Shown: piece by piece, positions 1 through 9,208 of the stretch
Numbering within the stretch: the stretch's first letter is position 1
Layout of the letters: each line of letters starts with the position of its first letter
Origin: CAMLDH01 sp966250375
GTDB taxonomy: Bacteria > Pseudomonadota > Gammaproteobacteria > Burkholderiales > Burkholderiaceae_D
Reading direction: 5' to 3'
NCBI GenBank assembly: GCA_966250375.1
Contig: CBINHE010000029.1
Coordinates: 1-44,424 of the forward strand
Length of the DNA: 44,424 nt
Position numbers and translations under genes: made by a program
The notes under the pieces: generated by a model
The model's database searches: none
What the model saw: only the letters and a program-made list of their open reading frames with translations
Told to the model about the DNA's origin: nothing

Positions 1-275
1 CTACCGCTCGGGTTATTAAAGAAGGACGGGTAAATTGACTACCTTTAAAGGGGTGCGTCTTACGGCCTTGTGTAATCGGGTAGCCGGAGGGTTGGCTGCG
101 GCGCAACCGAATCAGCGCCTCTTCTTGCCAAACCAGTCTCCTTCCAGCTTACAATCCCCATAACCACCGCCCGCGATGGCGGTTCAGTCCAACAGCGTTT
201 ATCTGCCGCTGCCATGGCGCAGCCCTTGACCAGCACTGCTGGAGCGTCAAATAAACTCTATTCATTGAACTCAAT
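1..275. other. Left-edge intergenic region
   Basis: No convincing gene is visible. It holds one copy of a short dispersed repeat (73-90) directly followed by a small hairpin (GGTTG at 90-94 with CAACC at 103-107), and a GC-rich hairpin around 169-184 (CCGCC/GGCGG). A CCATAAC motif near 161-167 resembles an attC R'' box, but no matching R' box was found, so I do not call a site here. Confidence 0.5.
73..90 (+). repeat. Dispersed REP-like repeat, copy 1
   Basis: The 18-nt motif TAATCGGGTAGCCGGAGG also occurs on the minus strand at 11014-11031, and its first 13 nt occur at 2354-2366. The 11 kb copy continues into a GGAGGT/ACCTCC hairpin, which suggests a REP-type palindromic element. In this copy the hairpin partner is not obvious. 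Confidence 0.6.
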
Positions 276-725
276 ATGTTTAATCGGCGAGGTAAACCAT
301 ATGCAAAGGCCATTGAGCTTAAGAAATGGCAAGATCCAGTAGAAGATGTCGCCGCGATCTTTTCTGAGAGTGCATGCATTGTCTATTTTTTTGTGAGTGA
401 TTCTGAGCAGATTGGAAAACTGTCGTTCGATGGCGCCTGGTCGTTTCGATCAGTTAGAACTGAGATTGCGCCGTATATGGACAAGGAATCGAAATTCGGC
501 TCTTACATACTGGAAGTATTTAATTCACCTTGGCCAAGTGAAGTAGAGTTTAGGTTTTATACTGCTTCTTCTAAAGCTAGGCTTCACAATGAAGCAAAGC
601 ACTTCCTAATAAAAAGGCACGCCATCTATCATGAGGTGCTTTGCCAAAGTTGTAGCGAAACGTATCTCACGAAAGAGCATGCAGACTACGACTACGCTAT
701 TCGGGTTCTTGGTGGCGCGTCCTAA
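276..725 (+). CDS. Hypothetical protein (149 aa)
   Basis: I do not recognise this protein. It is a soluble 149-residue product with aromatic-rich segments and no signal peptide or membrane segment. The C-terminal part has a CxxC pair (VLCQSCSE, about residues 122-129) that could bind metal or be incidental. The base composition is lower in GC than the core genes of the window, and the gene sits just upstream of an R' box and a gene cassette, so it may be cassette-borne or otherwise acquired. The ATG at 276 has only a weak ribosome-binding site. The next ATG, at 301, is out of frame and gives a very short product. Confidence 0.55.
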   Translation: MFNRRGKPYAKAIELKKWQDPVEDVAAIFSESACIVYFFVSDSEQIGKLSFDGAWSFRSVRTEIAPYMDKESKFGSYILEVFNSPWPSEVEFRFYTASSKARLHNEAKHFLIKRHAIYHEVLCQSCSETYLTKEHADYDYAIRVLGGAS

Positions 726-784
726 TTTAAGACTGAACTTATGATTTCCGATACACGTTCTAACTTGGCGCCGGTCAGCTCGGC

Positions 785-791
785 GTTGGGC
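785..791 (+). other. Cassette boundary R' box (GTTGGGC)
   Basis: GTTGGGC fits the attC R' consensus GTTRRRY and lies 3 nt upstream of the ATG at 795. Its exact reverse complement GCCCAAC is the R'' box of the attC downstream of the same gene (1204-1210). That is the expected relationship for the two ends of one mobile cassette. The R'' half of the site to the left (near TTCTAAC, 758-764) is unclear, so the preceding attC is degenerate or truncated. Confidence 0.65.
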
Positions 792-794
792 GTC

Positions 795-1202
795 ATGAGC
801 GGCACCACAGTGCAGAATGACGAACGCGAAATTCGCGATCTCGTTTCAACTTGGATAGCTGCAACGAAGACCGGTGACGTGGACACCATTCTATCGCTGA
901 TGACTGATGACGCGATATTCCTGTTGCCCGGTCAAGTTATGCGCAAAGACGACTTCGCTGCCGCCGCTCGAGCTCAATCAAGCCATGAGTCGCCGCAAAT
1001 TGATGGTTCCAGCGACATCGAAGAAATCAAGATCCTTGGAGAGTGGGCGTTCATGCGAACAAAGCTACGCGTGGTGGTAACGCCACCGGCTGGGGCTCCT
1101 TCGATCGAGCGTGCTGGCCACACATTGACTATTCTGCAAAAGCGAAACGGAAAGTGGCTGCTTGCGCGTGACGCGAATCTGCTCGCTGCAGTTCCGAAAT
1201 GA
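795..1202 (+). CDS. SgcJ/EcaC-type SnoaL-like (NTF2 fold) protein
   Basis: The 135-residue product matches the DUF4440/SgcJ-EcaC group of NTF2-like proteins. The N-terminal helix (EREIRDLVSTWIAATKTGD) is followed by LSLMTDDAIFLLPG, and the C-terminal sheet carries GHTLTILQKRNGKWLLARDAN. Members of this fold are small dimeric enzymes or ligand binders, and the exact reaction cannot be told from sequence. An in-frame ATG at 741 would add 18 residues. I prefer 795 because it begins immediately after the cassette R' box at 785-791, and the extra residues look unlike the family. The gene fills a typical single-gene cassette that closes with the attC at 1204-1299. Confidence 0.8.
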   Translation: MSGTTVQNDEREIRDLVSTWIAATKTGDVDTILSLMTDDAIFLLPGQVMRKDDFAAAARAQSSHESPQIDGSSDIEEIKILGEWAFMRTKLRVVVTPPAGAPSIERAGHTLTILQKRNGKWLLARDANLLAAVPK

Positions 1203-1203
1203 C

Positions 1204-1299
1204 GCCCAACCATGCGTTCGAGCGGAGCGCCCGTCAGCTGTGCTACCGAGTGCCCTCGTCGCTATGCTCTTCGGCACCCGCTCAACGAGAACGTTAGGA
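1204..1299 (+). other. attC recombination site (integron cassette)
   Basis: R'' GCCCAAC (1204-1210) and R' GTTAGGA (1293-1299) bound a 96-bp imperfect palindrome directly after the stop codon at 1202. The L'' arm CGTTCGAGCGG (1215-1225) pairs with the L' arm CCGCTCAACG (1278-1287), leaving one unpaired C on the L'' side, which is the extrahelical base typical of attC. R'' is the exact complement of the R' box at 785-791 that opens this cassette. Size, boxes, arms and position after a small gene all fit an IntI target. No integrase gene is visible in the window. Confidence 0.82.
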
Positions 1300-1306
1300 T
1301 AACGAA

Positions 1307-1873
1307 ATGCCGACAATTTTTACTCACGCCGCTGTACCGCTTGCTTTCGGCCTAGGCATGGGTCGAGGAAAGATATCCGGACGCCTACTTGCTGTCGGCA
1401 TCGCAGCGTCTATCGTCCCCGATCTTGACGTGATTGCCTTCCGATTTAACGTTGCATATGCCGACACGTTTGGCCACAGGGGCGCCAGTCATTCTCTTTT
1501 GTTCGCGTTGATTATTGGACTCTTGGCAGCAGGCTTTGCGAAGCACCTGAAGTCAACACGACGAATGGCATTTCTATTTGTTGCGATGAGCGTTGCGTCC
1601 CACGGACTTCTTGATACGTTTACAAACGGAGGGAAGGGAGTTGCATTATGGTGGCCGTTTTCAGGGGAGCGGCTGTTTTCGCCATGGCAAGTAATCGAGG
1701 TATCGCCGCTAAGCCTGCGGAGGATATTTAGTGAGAGGGGCTTGGAGGTAATTCAATCCGAACTGATTTGGGTCTGGCTCCCTGCGGCATTGATCTGCAC
1801 TTTGCTTGTCGTCCTGCGAAGGCGCTATCTCAACATGTCGCTCGACTCTGGCGCTTCGCGCAAATCTACTTAA
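1307..1873 (+). CDS. YdjM-family (DUF457) membrane-bound metal-dependent hydrolase
   Basis: This 188-residue integral membrane protein has the YdjM signature: N-terminal FTHAAVP, IVPDLDVIAFRF with its acidic pair, the HRGASHS motif near residues 57-63 and SHGLLDTFTNGG near 98-109. The conserved His and Asp residues probably bind metal in the inner membrane. The physiological substrate of the family is not established; in E. coli ydjM is SOS-regulated. Four or so hydrophobic segments are visible. The ATG lies 7 nt after the R' box GTTAGGA of the preceding attC, so this is the first gene of the next cassette. Confidence 0.85.
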   Translation: MPTIFTHAAVPLAFGLGMGRGKISGRLLAVGIAASIVPDLDVIAFRFNVAYADTFGHRGASHSLLFALIIGLLAAGFAKHLKSTRRMAFLFVAMSVASHGLLDTFTNGGKGVALWWPFSGERLFSPWQVIEVSPLSLRRIFSERGLEVIQSELIWVWLPAALICTLLVVLRRRYLNMSLDSGASRKST

Positions 1874-1889
1874 CCGTGAGGCAGTAACA

Positions 1890-2126
1890 ATGAAATGCCC
1901 ACATTGCCATGAACCCATTAGCGTGTTCTCTCGTGCCATCAATCGTTTTGACAGAGTTAAAACCTGCCCTCACTGTGGCAAAAGCGTTCGAATCGTATTT
2001 TCTTTGGCCGTCATAGGCGTCTGCTTTGCCCCGGCGGTTCTGCTCACTTTGGCTATACGCCCCTGGGCTGGTTCTTTCGCAAGCCTTCCCGGTCTTACGA
2101 TCATGTTCCTCTTCGCCATCGCTTGA
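1890..2126 (+). CDS. Small zinc-ribbon membrane protein
   Basis: The product is 78 residues. Two CPHC knuckles (MKCPHCHEP and KTCPHCGKS, about 29 residues apart) form a four-cysteine zinc ribbon. Two hydrophobic segments follow (about 38-57 and 63-78), so the ribbon is probably cytoplasmic and membrane-tethered. It starts 16 nt after the YdjM-like gene, with GAGGCAGTAAC upstream of the ATG. The two genes probably share one cassette, because no full attC lies between them. Function unknown. Confidence 0.7.
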   Translation: MKCPHCHEPISVFSRAINRFDRVKTCPHCGKSVRIVFSLAVIGVCFAPAVLLTLAIRPWAGSFASLPGLTIMFLFAIA

Positions 2127-2141
2127 AACTAGTAAAACAAC

Positions 2142-2356
2142 ATGTCGATTGAACATCTGAATTTTTCGGTCAGCAAAGGCGAATTGCCAATTGAATTTGG
2201 CGAATCAACGGTACGCTTCTCGGCAAGTTACTGCGTGAAATCACTGAGTTGCATTGGGCCGGTCACTGGGCTTTCTGGGAGTGGTTCTGGGCTGTAATTC
2301 TTGGCTTGGGTTTCATTCTCGGCGTGGTCACCGTACTGAGGAAAACCGATGCCTAA
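2142..2356 (+). pseudogene. Frameshifted small membrane protein
   Basis: An ATG at 2142 opens a frame (MSIEHLNFSVSKGELPIEFG...) that stops at 2297. A second frame of this region is open to TAA at 2354-2356 and encodes LLREITELHWAGHWAFWEWFW followed by a hydrophobic stretch and TVLRKTDA. That reads like the C-terminus of a one-pass membrane protein, but it has no ATG, GTG or TTG start of its own. A single-base change around 2200-2225 would join the two. The stop codon of the second frame falls inside the dispersed repeat that follows. I do not recognise the family. Confidence 0.4.
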
Positions 2357-2370
2357 TCGGGTAGCCAGGT
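2354..2370 (+). repeat. Dispersed REP-like repeat, copy 2
   Basis: TAATCGGGTAGCC (2354-2366) matches copies at 73 and, on the minus strand, at 11031. As in the 11 kb copy, it is preceded by GCC, giving GCCTAAT. This resembles an attC R'' box (GCCTAAC) with a final C-to-T change, and it supplies the stop codon of the upstream frame. Confidence 0.55.
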
Positions 2371-2413
2371 AGATCATTTGCTTCCGGCTCTTCTTTTTTA
2401 AATCATAGAATCT

Positions 2414-2447
2414 ACTTGGCTGTCACCGTAATTCGTCAACGCCAAGT
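2414..2447. repeat. Short inverted repeat upstream of hydrolase gene
   Basis: ACTTGGC at 2414-2420 and GCCAAGT at 2441-2447 are perfect 7-nt complements 20 nt apart, ending 20 nt before the ATG at 2468. It could be an operator or a leader hairpin. Nothing else identifies a regulator. Confidence 0.35.
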
Positions 2448-2467
2448 CATTCAAAAGAATAATCGAC

Positions 2468-3286
2468 ATGACCAACCTCGAAGCTGCCGGCATCGTTTCC
2501 AATGACGTTTTGGTTGAACATCCTCATGGACGAATCTTCGCTCGAACCTGGGGCAGTTCATGCAATACACGCTTGCTTCAAGAGAAAGCGCCCATAGTCC
2601 TCTTTCATGACTCCTTGGGCTGCGTCGAGTTGTGGCGCGACTTTCCTGCCCAACTGAGCGCAGCCACGGGACGCAAGGTTATTGCTTATGACCGGCTCGG
2701 GTTTGGGAAGTCTGACGCACGCAGGAACAAGTTGCCGCTGAGCTTCATCTCCGATGAAGCAAAAACATATTTTCCTGTCATCAGGGAGCAACTTGGTATC
2801 CGGAGATTCATCGCTTTCGGCCACAGCGTCGGGGGCGGCATGGCAGTCAATTGCGCCGCCGAATACGCTGCGGACTGCGAGGCATTGATTACTGAATCAG
2901 TGCAAGCGTTTCTGGAGGAACGGACCGTACAAGGTATCTTGGCGGCGAGGCCGCAGTTCAAGGACGACAAGCAGGTCGAGCGACTCAACAAGTATCACGG
3001 AGAAAGGGCGAAGTGGGTTCTCGATGCCTGGACCGAAACGTGGCTCGACCCAGAGTTTGCCTCGTGGTCTCTTGCCAATATCCTGGCGGAAGTGAGATGT
3101 CCGGTGCTCGCTATACACGGCATGTTCGATGAGTATGGCTCCGCGCGCCATCCGGAGATGATTGTGCAACTATGTGGCGGACCGTCCCGAATCGAACTCA
3201 TGGCGGACACCTGCCACGTGCCGCATCGGGAGCAGCCAGAGGCCGTCTTCCGTTGGGTATCTGAGTTCATCGCCTCATTCAGGTAA
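2468..3286 (+). CDS. Alpha/beta hydrolase
   Basis: The 272-residue protein has the full alpha/beta hydrolase layout: FHDSLG oxyanion region (46-51), YDRLGFGKSD (74-83), nucleophile elbow GHSVGG with Ser120, acid Asp221 in HGMFDEYG, and catalytic His250 (or His253) near the C-terminus. It is cytoplasmic, with no signal peptide. The family includes esterases, lactonases, dehalogenases and haloperoxidases; the substrate cannot be assigned. The preceding inverted repeat at 2414-2447 may belong to its control region. It lies just outside the cassette-like stretch and has no attC of its own that I can see. Confidence 0.85.
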   Translation: MTNLEAAGIVSNDVLVEHPHGRIFARTWGSSCNTRLLQEKAPIVLFHDSLGCVELWRDFPAQLSAATGRKVIAYDRLGFGKSDARRNKLPLSFISDEAKTYFPVIREQLGIRRFIAFGHSVGGGMAVNCAAEYAADCEALITESVQAFLEERTVQGILAARPQFKDDKQVERLNKYHGERAKWVLDAWTETWLDPEFASWSLANILAEVRCPVLAIHGMFDEYGSARHPEMIVQLCGGPSRIELMADTCHVPHREQPEAVFRWVSEFIASFR

Positions 3287-3412
3287 AAGCCGATTACGGC
3301 GGCTACGTCTGCTTTCGACCCAAATGCCTACCACCCGGAAAGTACATCGTTATCCATTCGTTTGCCCTGATTCTGGGGAAGGCTCAGAGTCCGACCCCAT
3401 AAATCGCGCTGT

Positions 3413-4441
3413 TCAATTGCCGGATACGCGAGGCGCGTCCGTGTTCGATGTTTGGCCGGATGACTGACGTTTCACACTGTCTGTAAGCCTCGAAGCCACT
3501 TCGTTTCGGAGAACGTAGGGAACTGCGACCGTTGCCGGAAGCGCCAGGAGCAAGCCTTTTGAAATAGTCCCCCCGGTGACTGCAGCATTGGTTGCAATCA
3601 CCTTGTTCAGGTATACGGCCGGAATCTGAGTGCTTGCCCTGCTTATGCCATGCTCAAATGTCGTAGGTGTATTGCCTGGTTTCGACGTTGCGGGGTCAGA
3701 GGAAGAAGCGTTTTTCTTCGACAAATGCGCTGCCGTTTCGGCCAGACCTCCCCCAATTCCAGCTCCTAGGGCGGTTACTGTTAGTGTGGCAGCCATACCG
3801 GCAGGCGTGTTAGGCGGAAATTTCGGGAGCTTTGACAGGGCATAGGCGTAATTCGTGACCATGAGGCCCGCAGGAGATATCGCACTATGCCAAGAGTACT
3901 GAAACTCTGTGCTTTTCACATCAAATGTCTTGCGAATCCCTTTCTCGACATATGCCGAGGCCATTGCGGCGGGTATGGGGAACAATGCACCGGCAACCTT
4001 GACAGCCGGGTTGCTGTGAATCCGGGCAATGTTATTCAACGCCGCCCCTACGCCAAAGGTGGATGCAATGCTGCCCGCCGAGAGCATGGCATTTTCCACC
4101 ACGCCCTCCTGTGGAAGCTGATCGAAGAATCTTTTCAGAGCGGGATGATGACTGCCACGAGATGGCGGTTTCCTGGCTGCGCCAGTTGCTGTATTCGATG
4201 AATCTGCGGCGGGCTCATGAGGCGACGATTGCTCATTTTTTTTTACGCTCATTTTTTTTGCGGCCTCCGTAAACTTTCTGAGCGCCGGTGGTGGAGATCC
4301 TTTCGGGATTTTCCCTGCGTTGCTCAACGATTTGTCATGAGCCTTTCCAATTCCTTGAGCAGGTGGAGTATCGGTTTTCGCATCATTAACCATTGGAGAT
4401 GGAAATCCGATTGTAGCGATTCCGGGGTTTATTCTTGTCAT
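3413..4441 (-). CDS. Putative type III secreted effector or translocator-like protein
   Basis: The family is not recognised. The 342-residue product has a long low-complexity N-terminal third (about 1-105, rich in Ser, Pro, Ala, Asn, Lys), as is common in type III secreted proteins. The alanine- and glycine-rich remainder has four hydrophobic stretches (about 114-135, 148-165, 215-240 and 292-310) that could insert in a membrane. No classical Sec signal is present. It lies 120 bp downstream of the chaperone gene on the same strand. That gap holds a short GC-rich palindrome (GCCGGCC/GGCCGGC around 4536-4550) and no second hrp box. Secretion is inferred from the neighbours and composition. Confidence 0.5.
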   Translation of the reverse strand: MTRINPGIATIGFPSPMVNDAKTDTPPAQGIGKAHDKSLSNAGKIPKGSPPPALRKFTEAAKKMSVKKNEQSSPHEPAADSSNTATGAARKPPSRGSHHPALKRFFDQLPQEGVVENAMLSAGSIASTFGVGAALNNIARIHSNPAVKVAGALFPIPAAMASAYVEKGIRKTFDVKSTEFQYSWHSAISPAGLMVTNYAYALSKLPKFPPNTPAGMAATLTVTALGAGIGGGLAETAAHLSKKNASSSDPATSKPGNTPTTFEHGISRASTQIPAVYLNKVIATNAAVTGGTISKGLLLALPATVAVPYVLRNEVASRLTDSVKRQSSGQTSNTDAPRVSGN

Positions 4442-4561
4442 GAGTTAATCCTTATTTAAGACAAAATTTTAAATCAGGCCACAAAGTCGTTACTAAGCCA
4501 TAGGCGACACATGGGCGGTTGGGAAAAGGGCGAGAAGCCGGCCAGGCCGGCAGTCAATGGG

Positions 4562-5068
4562 TCATGTCAGTTTCTGAAAGCGAAGAGCTTGGGCTTGCAA
4601 GCGATGAAATGTTTTTCCGGAGGCAGGTTCACTAATACGCGCGTCTTTTAATTCCCTCAGCATGGCCACTATTTGCCCAACATAGCTCTCAATAATGTTC
4701 CCAAAATCTTCCTCGTGGCGAATCGCTTCGCTCCCTAACACATAGGACATGACAAGATGCTCGTTTTTCATGTCGATCATGGGGAAAAAGCGCTTTCCGC
4801 TCTGACATGGACTCGCCATCAGGCATAGCCCCCACAGTTTCTGCAAACCGTCGTTATCGCCAGGTATAACGGAGGAAAGCGGCGTTGCCGCTTCGATGAT
4901 TACCACGTGGTCATCAGAATCGATGCACAGGCGAATATATCCAGGTTTCAACTGCGGTGATTCCAGATCAGCATAAGAAACGGATTGCCTGTCTTGAGAA
5001 TGCCTGATTTCAGCGCCGATCCCTTTGGTAAAGCTCTCGAACATTTTTTGGATGGCGGTGGCAGTCAT
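4562..5068 (-). CDS. Type III secretion chaperone, CesT/SycE-like
   Basis: At 168 residues this is the size of class I type III chaperones. It follows the CesT pattern: an N-terminal helix, then a strand with LCIDSDDHVVIIEAATPL, an LWGLCLMAS helix, a strand with FFPMIDMKNEHLVMSYVLG, and a closing helix with FGNIIESYVGQIVAMLREL. Such chaperones dimerise and hold the N-terminal region of their cognate effector for the secretion ATPase. The start ATG overlaps the stop of the upstream effector-like gene by 4 bp (ATGA), implying translational coupling and a cognate pair. The call rests on pattern, size and context; divergence is high, as is normal for this family. Confidence 0.68.
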   Translation of the reverse strand: MTATAIQKMFESFTKGIGAEIRHSQDRQSVSYADLESPQLKPGYIRLCIDSDDHVVIIEAATPLSSVIPGDNDGLQKLWGLCLMASPCQSGKRFFPMIDMKNEHLVMSYVLGSEAIRHEEDFGNIIESYVGQIVAMLRELKDARISEPASGKTFHRLQAQALRFQKLT

Positions 5069-5982
5069 TCGTCATCCTGTTGTTTTTTGATTGCCATCAC
5101 ACCGTTGACCAATCGCGGCAAGACGCGCTTTTGGAACGTCTCTTTATCCACTTTGAAATAAATATCTTTGTCGATGCCGTCTGCGTTCTGACGGTATGGA
5201 TCCAAATCGCAACAAAGCATTTGGTCATTCTCATGATTGACGTGCAGAACTGCAAAAGCATGGTTCGAGCCTCTACTCGCACCCGCGTTTAGCCCAAAAA
5301 AATTTCTTGCCGCTTTCGCTTGTTTACTCTCGGGATCGATTGCTCCCTGCACCGCGCTGATGACAACCGCAATAGCATCCTTGGGAACGCCATGTTCCAA
5401 CAGGTCGGATTTATCGTAGGCGTACGAATTCCCTTTTCTGCCTTCGTAAAATGGCACACCAACATTTAACACATTGGCAATAACTCCTCCAAGAATACTG
5501 TGAGGGCCTTTCTGGTTTCCAATCGTCACGGAATAATCCATTAAATTGGAGGCAATTGAACTGACTTTGCCGTTTGCCGCCTCAATTATTTTGATCGTGG
5601 TATCCGCATGGCATAGGCCGCTTTGATGGCGGCTATGGCGCAGCTTTTCATATACGCCGGCCCCTAAAACCGCTTTGAGTGTTTGATGATCCTTCTCATT
5701 GAGCGAGTGGTGTGGAAGAAGAGTCTCTTCGAAGGATGTATGGTGTGAATCCGTTGAATAGGCGCGTGTCCCGTCTTTTCTCGTCAAGGAAGGAAATGTT
5801 GGAGCCGACATTGCGTGACGGTGTGATCTAGGCATGCCAACGGCGGGTGGTTGAGCACCTTGAGTGGCCAACAATGACGCTTTCGAAAATGGTTTCTTAT
5901 CAGTAATTTTGTTTAAATTGACTGTTTTTTGGAGTGATGCGACTGCGAGTGATGCGAATTGGCTTAGTGGCGATGGCTTCAT
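5065..5982 (-). CDS. Putative type III effector with a cysteine-protease-like Cys-His-Asp signature
   Basis: The 305-residue product has a Ser/Lys/Pro-rich N-terminus of about 85 residues suited to type III export. The C-terminal domain has three spaced elements: GLCHADT with Cys124, SNHAFAVLHV with His241, and CCDLDPY with Asp261. Cys, then His followed by a hydrophobic strand, then Asp-Pro is the order seen in papain-like and YopT/AvrPphB (C58) proteases and some transglutaminase-fold toxins. The catalytic role is inferred and overall similarity to a named effector is not claimed. The ATG has a good ribosome-binding site (AAGGGAAG). It is the first gene of the locus, 66 nt downstream of an hrp-box-like promoter. 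Confidence 0.58.
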   Translation of the reverse strand: MKPSPLSQFASLAVASLQKTVNLNKITDKKPFSKASLLATQGAQPPAVGMPRSHRHAMSAPTFPSLTRKDGTRAYSTDSHHTSFEETLLPHHSLNEKDHQTLKAVLGAGVYEKLRHSRHQSGLCHADTTIKIIEAANGKVSSIASNLMDYSVTIGNQKGPHSILGGVIANVLNVGVPFYEGRKGNSYAYDKSDLLEHGVPKDAIAVVISAVQGAIDPESKQAKAARNFFGLNAGASRGSNHAFAVLHVNHENDQMLCCDLDPYRQNADGIDKDIYFKVDKETFQKRVLPRLVNGVMAIKKQQDDE

Positions 5983-6048
5983 TTATGCTTCCCTTATTCA
6001 AATCGGCCGCCCAGGCAGAATGTTATAAAATTTTTAACAACTTCCCAT

Positions 6049-6076
6049 TGAGTGGTGGCGGCAAGATTAAAGTTCC
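6049..6076 (-). promoter_or_regulatory. hrp-box-like promoter (HrpL-type ECF sigma factor)
   Basis: Read on the minus strand, GGAACT (6076-6071), a 15-nt spacer and CCACTCA (6055-6049) match the HrpL consensus GGAACC-N15/16-CCACNNA with one substitution (C to T at position 6). The box ends 66 nt before the ATG of the effector-like gene at 5982 and points at it. HrpL drives type III secretion genes in group I Hrp systems such as Pseudomonas syringae and Erwinia. No hrpL or secretion apparatus gene is in the window. Motif, orientation, distance and downstream chaperone agree, but one short motif can occur by chance. Confidence 0.6.
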
Positions 6077-6127
6077 AAAGTTCGCGATATATTTATTGCA
6101 TAAGGAATTGAATCCACAAAGAGGTGG

Positions 6128-6262
6128 AACGCGTCTTCACCGTGCAGAAGAGATGCGCCCATTGCGGCCGTACGTGCGTATGATGCGATTTTGAATGATG
6201 GCGCCGTCGACGAACTCAGGCAACAGATCGAAAGCCTGCATTGCCGATATCGTGAACTCTGA
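6128..6262 (+). pseudogene. C-terminal remnant of an unidentified protein
   Basis: A frame open to TGA at 6260-6262 encodes a coherent helical tail (AVRAYDAILNDGAVDELRQQ, then IESLHCRYREL) but has no start codon, and upstream it runs into incompatible sequence. It ends 7 nt before the ATG of the nucleotidyltransferase remnant at 6270, as expected for two genes of a former operon. The family is not recognised. Confidence 0.35.
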
Positions 6263-6269
6263 GGACAAG

Positions 6270-6419
6270 ATGAAAAAGATTGCCTTCTCGGGAGCGCTTG
6301 ATCCAAGCACCAATGGCCACATGTGGGTGATCGGCGAGGCGCGTGTGATGGCGGAAGAAATGATGGTGTTCCTGTCGGAGAACCATTTCAAGATGCGCAA
6401 GGAGCGGGAAGCGCTCTAA
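6270..6419 (+). pseudogene. Truncated CoaD-like nucleotidyltransferase
   Basis: The frame encodes MKKIAFSGALDPSTNGHMW and about 30 further residues, then stops. The start strongly resembles the cytidylyltransferase superfamily, including phosphopantetheine adenylyltransferase: a beta strand followed by the (H/T)xGH nucleotide-binding motif, here TNGH. Complete members are about 160 residues or more, so this 49-residue product lacks the ISSTR-type second motif and cannot be active. GAGGACAAG precedes the ATG. The remnant suggests that an operon was deleted when the neighbouring accessory DNA arrived. Confidence 0.6.
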
Positions 6420-6462
6420 TGGTATCCGGCAGTCGGCCCGCAAGGCCGTAACCCATGCCAAG

Positions 6463-6476
6463 TAGGGCGCCCTACG
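6463..6476. repeat. Perfect palindrome GTAGGGCGCCCTAC
   Basis: This is a 14-nt perfect palindrome in the 240-bp gap between the nucleotidyltransferase remnant and ygiQ. Its halves GTAGGGC and GCCCTAC are the same as the outer ends of the inverted-repeat element at 10843-10995, so it may be a collapsed copy of that element. The rest of 6420-6661 shows no gene. Confidence 0.5.
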
Positions 6477-6661
6477 AATTCCTGCGAATTGCGTTGAGTG
6501 GCCGCAATCAGTCTGAAGAAGTCAGTGGAGCGCCACTTATCCATTGTCAGGATTTTGCCGATCCCGGACCTTCAACCTTAGAGCAGATCTGACGCACTTT
6601 GTCAGATCAAGTCCGCGCTAATACAACTGATTCGATTCGTCTTTCTCTTGCGCCAGAATGA

Positions 6662-8896
<2,235 letters not shown>

Positions 8897-8992
8897 GATG
8901 GGGCGGATTGTACCGGAAATGCACATGACCGGGGGCCGGGCGAAATAATCAATATGCGCGTAAGGGCTTGTTTTTACGCCATTTTTTGTGGC

Positions 8993-9208
8993 TTACGTGG
9001 CTTGCTTGCGCCAGGTTTCCAGTAATTGCCGGGCGCTTGGATGCAGCGCTTCCAGCGGCATTGCCTGGTAATGGTTGAAAATCATGGTGGCGTACACGGT
9101 CGCGAGAACGTTGACTTCGGGTGACAGTGTGCGCTCTTCGCCCGAGGAGGGCCGCCGTGCGCGCCAGTAATTAATCGCTTGTTCCAGTTCGGTTAGCGTA
9201 ATGTCCAT
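8993..9208 (-). CDS. DUF3717 family protein
   Basis: The product is 71 residues. ITLTELEQAINYWRARRPSS and LSPEVNVLATVYATMIFNH are the conserved blocks of DUF3717, a small soluble family I know from Burkholderiales. Function is unknown. The frame extends upstream to 9292, but conserved sequence begins at the ATG at 9208. It lies 96 bp upstream of ygiQ in the same direction and may be cotranscribed with it. Confidence 0.85.
   Translation of the reverse strand: MDITLTELEQAINYWRARRPSSGEERTLSPEVNVLATVYATMIFNHYQAMPLEALHPSARQLLETWRKQAT

Noticed and set aside
160..205. Possible attC upstream of the first hypothetical gene
   Set aside because: A CCATAAC box and a small hairpin are present but no R' box or complementary L arms were found.
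5934..6194. Plus-strand frame with a signal-peptide-like start (MRIGLVAMASFMLPLF)
   Set aside because: It is antisense to the start of the effector-like gene and its promoter region, and its C-terminal part is not protein-like. The apparent signal peptide is a coincidence of reverse-complemented sequence.
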